NCBI GenBank assembly: GCA_947454665.1
Contig: CANGMU010000010.1
Span: 1-22,393, forward strand
From: Pseudomonadota bacterium
GTDB lineage: Bacteria > Pseudomonadota > Gammaproteobacteria > Steroidobacterales > Steroidobacteraceae
Length of the DNA stretch: 22,393 nt
Direction: 5' to 3'
Under the pieces are notes generated by a model. The model saw nothing but the letters and a program-made list of their open reading frames with translations, did no database searches and was not told the DNA's origin. The translations under genes were made by a program, and so were the position numbers. Below, in pieces: positions 17,066 through 22,393 of this stretch. Numbering within the stretch: the stretch's first letter is position 1; each line of letters begins with the position of its first letter.

Positions 17066-17544
17066 GCACGATGCGACGGATCCTGGTGTGTGGCCTGTTG
17101 GCTCTTCCGCTCGCGGGGTGCGCGACGCTGTCGCCCCGGCTGGAAGCGCCCGAAATCCGGGTCGCACGTATCGAAATGCTGAAGGGCGACCTGCTCCAGC
17201 AGACACTTCGCGTGACGCTGCATGCCCGCAATCCCAACGGCATCGCCTTGCCCGTCCGCGGCATCCAGTGCGACGTCGAAGTGGCCGGTGAACGGTTCGC
17301 GCACGGGGAATCCGAACGGGAATTCGTCGTGCCGGCGCACGGCGAGGCGGACTTCGACCTTGCCGTCACGGCCAATGCCGCCGCTGCCGTGCTGCGCATC
17401 CTGGGTGGTGCGGCGAAGGGCGGGCAGCTGGAATATCGCATGGTCGGCAAGGTGGACCTGAAGTCGGTCTTGATGCGCAGCCTGCCTTTCGAGCAGAAGG
17501 GCCGCGTGGACCTCAAACAGGGGCTCTTCACCCCGGGTGGCTGA
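17062..17544 (+). CDS. LEA14-like (LEA type 2 / WHy domain) lipoprotein
   Basis: A 160-residue protein with a lipoprotein signal, LPLAGC, placing the lipid Cys at residue 20. The body is an LEA type 2 domain, with the typical LHARNPNGIALPVRGIQCDV stretch and alternating beta strands to the C-terminus. In plants and bacteria LEA14/WHy proteins are linked to desiccation and general stress; the molecular role of this lipidated form is not established. Its ATG overlaps the malQ stop (ATGA), so it is produced with the glycogen enzymes. A second in-frame ATG at 17071 is possible. Its stop codon directly abuts the stop of the opposing GT39 gene. Confidence 0.85.
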   Translation: MSTMRRILVCGLLALPLAGCATLSPRLEAPEIRVARIEMLKGDLLQQTLRVTLHARNPNGIALPVRGIQCDVEVAGERFAHGESEREFVVPAHGEADFDLAVTANAAAAVLRILGGAAKGGQLEYRMVGKVDLKSVLMRSLPFEQKGRVDLKQGLFTPGG

Positions 17545-17550
17545 TCAGCC
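17539..17550. repeat. Palindrome GGCTGATCAGCC across two convergent stop codons
   Basis: A perfect 12-bp palindrome whose centre, TGATCA, holds the stop codons of the LEA14-like gene (17542-17544) and the GT39 gene (17545-17547), with no base between them. The stem is short and without a T-run, so terminator activity is doubtful. Confidence 0.5.
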
Positions 17551-18696
17551 GACGCGCAGGAAGGCCTGGTAGGCCAGCGTCAGCACTTCAACCAGCACGA
17601 AGCCGGCGAACAGACGCGACAGCGGCAAGGCCGCGAACCGGCGGCCGGCTGACGTCAGCAGCCCCAGCGGCGCAAGCGCCCACAGGAAGGCCGTACCCCA
17701 GTGCATCTGCAGTTCCATGCCGGCCAGCAGGGCGAGCAGGGCCATCAGCGCGAACGGACCGATGGCATGTGTGAGGTACAGCCCGCGGATCGCCGCCGCG
17801 CGGTCCGGATGCCCCTCCGAAAGTACTTCCATGTCCTCAGGCTGCGGCTGCCTGCGCTGCATCAGCAGCGCGAGCGCAAGCACCGGCAGAACGCGCCAGG
17901 TCTGGTTCGCGAGGAATCCCAACAGGGCCAGTGGCCGTTTCCAGAGCGGCAGGTCCGCAGCCATCGAATGGCTGGCGTAAGCAAACGTCGGGAAATCGTG
18001 GGCGACCAGCCAGGCGACGTGGGGCGCCAGCATCGCTGCGCAGAGCGTGCCGGCCAGCATCACGCCGCGAAACAGTTCGAACCGATCGCGACGCCATTCC
18101 GGGCGCAGGGCGAGCCAGCCCAGGAATCCGACGCTGCAACCGATGGACAGCAGCATCTGGTATTTCGACAGCAGGCCTGCACCCCAGCACAGGCCCAGCA
18201 GCATCCACCAGTACAGACGGCCCGTGCTGAGGCAGCGCCAGACGCAGTAGGCCGCGCCGGCGTGGCAGACCATCAGCGCGGTGTTGTGGTTGAAGTAATA
18301 GAGCCGGTTTGTGTAGTAGGTCATGCCGCTGATGAGCAGAACCGTGACGAGCGCGCGCCGAGCGCCTAGCGTTTCGCGGGCCAGGCGCCAGGCGATGGCC
18401 ATCATCATCGCGACCTGCAGGGCGCCCAGCAGGTAGGTCAGCGCGATGCCATGCGGGAAGAACTGCTCGAAACCCCACAGCACCCAGGTCGGAAAGGGCG
18501 GGTGCTTCGGATAGCCCCAGTCCGGCGTAAGGACCCAGGCCAGCTGTTCGAGGTTGTCGACCGGCACATCCCACTGCGCGACCAGCGGCAGGATCGACCA
18601 GAGCAGCACGCAGCTGAACGCATAGGCCGACAACAACAGCGTCTGCGGAATGGCCAGCGTGTCACGCCGGATCCAGGTTGAGGCAAGTGGATTCAT
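17545..18696 (-). CDS. GT39 (ArnT-like) membrane glycosyltransferase
   Basis: A 383-residue polytopic membrane protein of the GT39/PMT type, which transfers a sugar from a polyprenyl-phosphate carrier to an acceptor outside the inner membrane. The first periplasmic loop has the family pattern: acidic D47 and E50, then GYPKHPP at 61-67. Many hydrophobic helices follow. It is much shorter than E. coli ArnT (about 550) and lacks an obvious soluble C-terminal domain. The start at 18696 overlaps the deacetylase stop (ATGA). Coupling with a GT2 and a YdjC-type deacetylase suggests it is the final transferase, analogous to FlmK of Francisella or LgmB of Bordetella. Acceptor and sugar are inferred. 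Confidence 0.85.
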   Translation of the reverse strand: MNPLASTWIRRDTLAIPQTLLLSAYAFSCVLLWSILPLVAQWDVPVDNLEQLAWVLTPDWGYPKHPPFPTWVLWGFEQFFPHGIALTYLLGALQVAMMMAIAWRLARETLGARRALVTVLLISGMTYYTNRLYYFNHNTALMVCHAGAAYCVWRCLSTGRLYWWMLLGLCWGAGLLSKYQMLLSIGCSVGFLGWLALRPEWRRDRFELFRGVMLAGTLCAAMLAPHVAWLVAHDFPTFAYASHSMAADLPLWKRPLALLGFLANQTWRVLPVLALALLMQRRQPQPEDMEVLSEGHPDRAAAIRGLYLTHAIGPFALMALLALLAGMELQMHWGTAFLWALAPLGLLTSAGRRFAALPLSRLFAGFVLVEVLTLAYQAFLRVG

Positions 18697-19490
18697 GTGC
18701 GATCGGGACGGCTCAATTCCACGTTCCGGTTCTTCAGCAGCAAGGGCCATTCCGCCGAGCGGAGGAATTCGTATTCATGACGACGCGCCGGACTGGCGTT
18801 TCGCTCCCCGGACTCAGGATGGCACATGATCAGACCCCCGTCCCGGATGTTGGCCAGCCATGCATCCATCCTGGAGTGGAAACCGCTGTCCGTCGCCAGG
18901 TCGTACACGCCGGCGAAATCACGGTTGCAACGCAAACCGCGTCTCGCAATACCGCGCTCCAGCGCCTGCCCGCCCAGCAGGCCGATCACTGCCGCCTTGG
19001 GTCCGCGCCAGGTCCGGGGCAAGGTGCAACGGACTACCGTGGCAGGACCATAGCGACTCGCCACGGCATTGAGTAGTGGCTCCCGGATGCCGGGGAACTG
19101 GTGCACGTGTTCGTGGCCGTCCACGTGCGTCGGGGCGCCACCGAACAGCGTCTCGAAACGATCCAGCTGACGATGGATCTCCTGTTCCAGTCGGAGACGG
19201 TCGATGCGACGCAGCCAGGTCGCGAGGATCCAACCCGGTATGCCGTGGATGTCGGAGAAGCGGGAGTTCTCGGTGAAGTTCAGGTGCAGCCCGACCGAGA
19301 TGCGGTCGCGAAGGCCACGCAGCGAGCCGACGTCTGCTTCCAGCACCGGTCCATCGACCGCGACGCTGGTGGCGGACAGCGCGCCGGCATTGGCCAGTTC
19401 CAGGATGGCGGCGTTCGCGCCGATCGTTAGCCCGAAGTCATCCGCGCAGAGCGCGATGCGCCGCATCGCCGGCGCCACGGTGTCGGTCAC
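18693..19490 (-). CDS. YdjC/ChbG/NaxD-family carbohydrate deacetylase
   Basis: A 265-residue protein. The YdjC signature ALCADDFG places the likely catalytic base D17 and metal ligand D18. SVGLHLNFT (H69) and THVDGHEHVH (122-130) supply further metal ligands, and LIMCHPE (H224) closes the site. Family members remove N-acetyl groups from carbohydrates: ChbG acts on chitobiose, HpnK in hopanoid synthesis, and NaxD on undecaprenyl-phosphate-linked GalNAc. The position between a GT2 and a GT39 favours the NaxD role. The start is GTG, overlapping the GT2 stop (GTGA); an ATG 8 codons later is possible. It has no signal peptide, so it would act at the cytoplasmic face. Confidence 0.9.
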   Translation of the reverse strand: MTDTVAPAMRRIALCADDFGLTIGANAAILELANAGALSATSVAVDGPVLEADVGSLRGLRDRISVGLHLNFTENSRFSDIHGIPGWILATWLRRIDRLRLEQEIHRQLDRFETLFGGAPTHVDGHEHVHQFPGIREPLLNAVASRYGPATVVRCTLPRTWRGPKAAVIGLLGGQALERGIARRGLRCNRDFAGVYDLATDSGFHSRMDAWLANIRDGGLIMCHPESGERNASPARRHEYEFLRSAEWPLLLKNRNVELSRPDRT

Positions 19491-20479
19491 GGTGCGCGGC
19501 CGGGACGCCGGCCTCGCTCTTCCGCGATGAGATAACGCGGGCGCTGCTTCACTTCGTCGAAGATGCGACCGACGTATTCACCGACGATACCGAGGCTCAC
19601 GAGTTGCACGCCAGACAGCAGGAACACAGCGGCTGCCAGCGTGGTGAAACCCGGGATAACCTGCCCGAGGAACAGTTTCTCGAAGATGATCCAGAAGGCC
19701 ATCCCTAGCGAGCCGACTGAAATCACGAGGCCCGTCAGCGTGACGAGTCGCAGCGGCTTCACCGAAAAGGCCGTCACTCCGGTCATCGCCAGGCTGGCCA
19801 ACGTCAGTCCGTTGAATTTCGATTCGCCAGCAGGTCGCTCGTGCATCGTGATGGCGATGCCTTCGCTCCTGAAGCCGACCCACGCATACAGGCCCTTCAT
19901 GAAACGGTTGCGCTCCGGCAGTGCGCACAGGGCATCGACGACGCGGCGATCCAGCAGGCGGAAGTCCCCGGCGTCCGGCGGGATCACGGCACCGCGCCGG
20001 TTCGAGACGAGGTAATAGAACAGCTTCGAACCCAGTTGCCGCAACCGTGGCTCTTCCCCGCGGTGGGCCTTCAGCGTGTAGACCATGTCGACGCCGGCCC
20101 GCCAGCGTTCGACCATCTGCGGGATCACTTCGATCGGGTGCTGGAAGTCTGCGTCGAGCAACACCACGCAATCGCCGGTGCTGGCATCAAGGCCGGCCTG
20201 CAGTGCTGCTTCCTTGCCGAAATTCCGCGAGAACTCGATGTAATGCACCGGCAGCGTGGTGGTGAGTGCCGACACGATGCGCCCCGTCTCGTCCTGGCTG
20301 CCGTCGTTGACGACGATGATTTCGACGTCGGGTGTGATCGCTGCGATGGCTTCTGCGAGGGCGGGCAGGAAACGACCGATGAGCAGGGACTCGTTATAGG
20401 CCGGCACGACGCATGACAGCCTGAAGGGCCGCGTGGCACGGTCTTCGCTGCGGATCGGCGCATTCGTCTCGGTATTCAC
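19487..20479 (-). CDS. GT2 glycosyltransferase, polyprenyl-phosphate sugar transferase type (ArnC/DPM1-like)
   Basis: A 330-residue protein. The GT-A fold starts with LSCVVPAYNE (21-30). NDGSQDET with D59 binds nucleotide, and LLDADFQHP carries the DxD (D109, D111). FSRNFGKEAALQAG and ERNRFMKGLYAWVGF are typical of the DPM1/GtrB/ArnC group. Two transmembrane helices follow near 236-267 and 277-303, and the C-terminus is basic. It would load a sugar from a nucleotide donor onto undecaprenyl phosphate at the inner face of the membrane. The start is GTG with GGGA about 6 bases upstream. It is the first of three coupled genes and begins 39 bp after the stop of the TonB receptor on the same strand. 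Confidence 0.9.
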   Translation of the reverse strand: MNTETNAPIRSEDRATRPFRLSCVVPAYNESLLIGRFLPALAEAIAAITPDVEIIVVNDGSQDETGRIVSALTTTLPVHYIEFSRNFGKEAALQAGLDASTGDCVVLLDADFQHPIEVIPQMVERWRAGVDMVYTLKAHRGEEPRLRQLGSKLFYYLVSNRRGAVIPPDAGDFRLLDRRVVDALCALPERNRFMKGLYAWVGFRSEGIAITMHERPAGESKFNGLTLASLAMTGVTAFSVKPLRLVTLTGLVISVGSLGMAFWIIFEKLFLGQVIPGFTTLAAAVFLLSGVQLVSLGIVGEYVGRIFDEVKQRPRYLIAEERGRRPGRAP

Positions 20480-20518
20480 GGTATGTCCCGGGCTGTCTTG
20501 CCAGCCAGTGTAGTCGCC

Positions 20519-22393
20519 TCAGAAATCCCAGGCGATGCCGGCCCAGGGAACGGGCGGCAGCGAGCCGGATTTGCGCAGGCGGAGCACGGGCGGGTTGCTG
20601 CCAGGCGTGGCAGCCAGTTCCGAGCAGCAACTCCCGTCGTCGCCGAACAGATTGCTGACCTGGGCTGTCGCCCGGAATGTGCCGGACCCCAGCGCATGTC
20701 GCCAGGTGAGCCGCAGGTCCAGGCCCAGCGAGTCGGGCAGGCGCGCAGCGTTGCGGCGGCCAATCACGATATCGCCCCGTGAATCCGACGCGAAGGTAGT
20801 GGTCGGCAGGCCGCTGCGATAATTCAACGCGGATCCGACGAGCCAATTGCCGCGCGCCCAGTCGATCGCGAAAGATCCCACGTGCCGCTGGTCGCCGCTG
20901 CGACGTTGGCGCCCGTTGGCATAGGTCTCGTCCGCTTCAGACAGGGCATAGGCGAGGGTCCAGTGCCAGTGCGGAGCCGACTGCTGCAGGTTGAGTTCGA
21001 CGCCGCGGATACGGGCTGCGAGCGGTCGCAGCCAGCCGCGATCGATGCTGAGCTCTGGCAGGATGCTCGGTGTCCGCAGCAGATTGCGTTGCAGGGGCAG
21101 CAGGTGCAGTTGCGTCTTGTGGAAGGCTTCGAGCCGCAATTGCAGCGAGTGGGGCAAGGACTGGTCGAGTCCGAGGACGGTGTATTCCGTCTGCTGCCCG
21201 ACAAGGCGCCCCAGGGGATCACGCCCCGGCACGATTTCGTTGAGGTCGCTCACTTGGTGGATCCGGCCCCAGCCCGCACGCAGGGTCGTGGCAGGCATGG
21301 CCTGCCAGGACAGCATGATCCGCGGGTCCCAGTCCTGCAGCGTGTCGAGACCGGGTGCAGCATGGCGCGACAGGCGCAGGCCCGCCTGCGACGTGAATCC
21401 GGCCCAGGGGGTCCAGGTGTCCGTCAGGTACAGGCCGGCCGAGCGCCGATGGGGCGTGATGTCGTAGTCCTGCGTGTTTGCATCTGGCACGCCCAGACGG
21501 CTGCCGAGGCCCGGTGCATAGCGGACATCCGCGTGGTAGCTGTATGCCGCCTTGCCCTGCGAATACTCGAAGCCCGTTTCCAATGCATGCGAATTGTCGG
21601 GTGACACCTGCAGCCGCAGGCGGAAGTCCATGAGCGCGGTCCGTCGGAGTTCCGAGAGTCGGCCAACGGCAAGCCCCGGGCTGTCCAGTTGTCCGGAACG
21701 GCGTGCATCGAGCTGTGAGGTGCCCAGCCAGGCCTCGAGCTTCCCGTCGCGGGCACCTGTTTCAAGTTCCGTCGCGGAGTGCAGCCAGTAATAACCCAGC
21801 TCGGTGCGAAGTCGGCTTGATTCCTGCAGTCCGTCGCGCTCGACCGCCAGTTCATCCCGCGCGTACAGGGCGTTCAGCGACAGCTTCGTGCCCGGCCACG
21901 TGGCCAGCTGCAGGCGCGCGAAACCGTCGCCATAGCGGGGGTTCGATGCTGCAGGTTGCAGCGCGCGCAGCAGGTAACCGGTCGAGCCGGCCCGCAGCGC
22001 AAGCAGCACTTCGTTGCCGTCCTCGCCCAGCGGTTGGACGCTGCGCGCCCGCGCGTTCAGGAATCCCACGCCCACGGCGCTGCGCAGAGGTTCTTCCGCA
22101 TCGATTGAGCGGAATTCGACGACACCGCTCATGCGGTCTCCGTATCGCGCCGGGATGGCTCCCCGGTACACGCTGACCGACGACAACAGGGACGGATCGA
22201 AGATGCTCAGCAGGCTGCGGTAACCCGGCATGTGGAACGCTTCGCGCACCGGGAATCCGTCGAAGAGAATCAGGGTCTCGTTGGCTTGCCCGCCGCGGAT
22301 ATTGAGTTGGCCAGACAACTCGCCCTGCGACATACCGGGCATGCGGGAAAGCGTGTACATCGCGTCTTCGCCGAGGCTGGGTTGCTGCGACAG
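20519..22393 (-). CDS. TonB-dependent receptor, 5' end outside the window
   Basis: An open frame of at least 624 residues that enters from the window edge; the ATG at 22360 is internal because plug sequence continues upstream of it (QQPSLGEDA). The plug domain reads QLNIRGGQANETLILFDGFPV and then VSVYRGAIPARYGDRMSGVVEF, followed by a barrel ending PWAGIAWDF, with the usual C-terminal aromatic residue. The signal peptide and any N-terminal signalling domain are missing. It differs in sequence and length from the receptor at 3703-6519 and its ligand is unknown. It is co-oriented with the GT2-deacetylase-GT39 genes, which start 39 bp downstream with no clear terminator between. Confidence 0.92.
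   Translation of the reverse strand: MSQQPSLGEDAMYTLSRMPGMSQGELSGQLNIRGGQANETLILFDGFPVREAFHMPGYRSLLSIFDPSLLSSVSVYRGAIPARYGDRMSGVVEFRSIDAEEPLRSAVGVGFLNARARSVQPLGEDGNEVLLALRAGSTGYLLRALQPAASNPRYGDGFARLQLATWPGTKLSLNALYARDELAVERDGLQESSRLRTELGYYWLHSATELETGARDGKLEAWLGTSQLDARRSGQLDSPGLAVGRLSELRRTALMDFRLRLQVSPDNSHALETGFEYSQGKAAYSYHADVRYAPGLGSRLGVPDANTQDYDITPHRRSAGLYLTDTWTPWAGFTSQAGLRLSRHAAPGLDTLQDWDPRIMLSWQAMPATTLRAGWGRIHQVSDLNEIVPGRDPLGRLVGQQTEYTVLGLDQSLPHSLQLRLEAFHKTQLHLLPLQRNLLRTPSILPELSIDRGWLRPLAARIRGVELNLQQSAPHWHWTLAYALSEADETYANGRQRRSGDQRHVGSFAIDWARGNWLVGSALNYRSGLPTTTFASDSRGDIVIGRRNAARLPDSLGLDLRLTWRHALGSGTFRATAQVSNLFGDDGSCCSELAATPGSNPPVLRLRKSGSLPPVPWAGIAWDF

Noticed and set aside
15584..17206. 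540-residue open frame on the minus strand opposite malQ
   Set aside because: Antisense to malQ, which carries its complete catalytic triad; no recognisable motif in the shadow.
20491..20506. GGCTG/CAGCC hairpin between the second TonB receptor and the GT2 gene, considered as a terminator
   Set aside because: The stem is only 5 bp and no T-run follows on the minus strand.

Overview
The window is GC-rich, densely packed bacterial DNA. TonB-dependent outer-membrane receptors, lipoproteins with lipobox signals and an apparent lipid A decoration operon point to a Gram-negative cell. The mix of FeoB with a small CxxC partner, a DUF192 protein, the DUF3417-type glucan phosphorylase and xanthomonad-style TonB receptors suggests a gammaproteobacterium near the Xanthomonadales, Nevskiales or Steroidobacterales. 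This placement is inference from gene content; no rRNA, tRNA, IS element, integrase or CRISPR array was seen.

Layout. (1) 5-2127 (+): feoB, the ferrous iron permease, followed by a 78-residue membrane protein with a C-terminal CxxC. (2) 2095-6519 (-): a TonB-dependent receptor and, 6 bp downstream, a thioredoxin-like lipoprotein. Two copies of the inverted repeat GTTGC-N6-GCAAC lie 117 bp apart upstream of the receptor. (3) 6683-7719 (-): a Cys-containing lipoprotein coupled to a DUF192 protein. (4) 7851-17544: a glycogen and maltodextrin block. glgP (+) runs convergently into glgB (-) with 3 bp between them. glgB is divergent from the tightly packed series glgC, GH57 amylase, malQ and LEA14-like lipoprotein (+). 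A perfect LacI-type palindrome, TGCAATCGATTGCA, sits just upstream of glgP. (5) 17545-20479 (-): three genes with 4-bp overlaps, GT2 (polyprenyl-phosphate sugar transferase type), YdjC/ChbG/NaxD-type deacetylase and GT39 (ArnT type). (6) 20519-22393 (-): the 3' part of a second TonB-dependent receptor, cut by the window edge.

How the genes fit together. GlgC makes ADP-glucose and GlgB branches the polymer. GlgP, the GH57 enzyme and MalQ degrade or recycle it. Glycogen synthase (glgA) and the GlgX debranching enzyme are not in the window. The GT2-deacetylase-GT39 set matches the logic of Francisella FlmF2-NaxD-FlmK and Bordetella Lgm: load an N-acetylhexosamine on a lipid carrier, deacetylate it, then transfer the free amino sugar to lipid A. 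This is the most informative functional inference in the window. The most unusual regulatory signals are the paired inverted repeats of the first receptor and the glgP palindrome.

No stretch above 300 bases lacks a gene. The longest gaps are 6520-6682 and 7720-7850, both described as regulatory regions.
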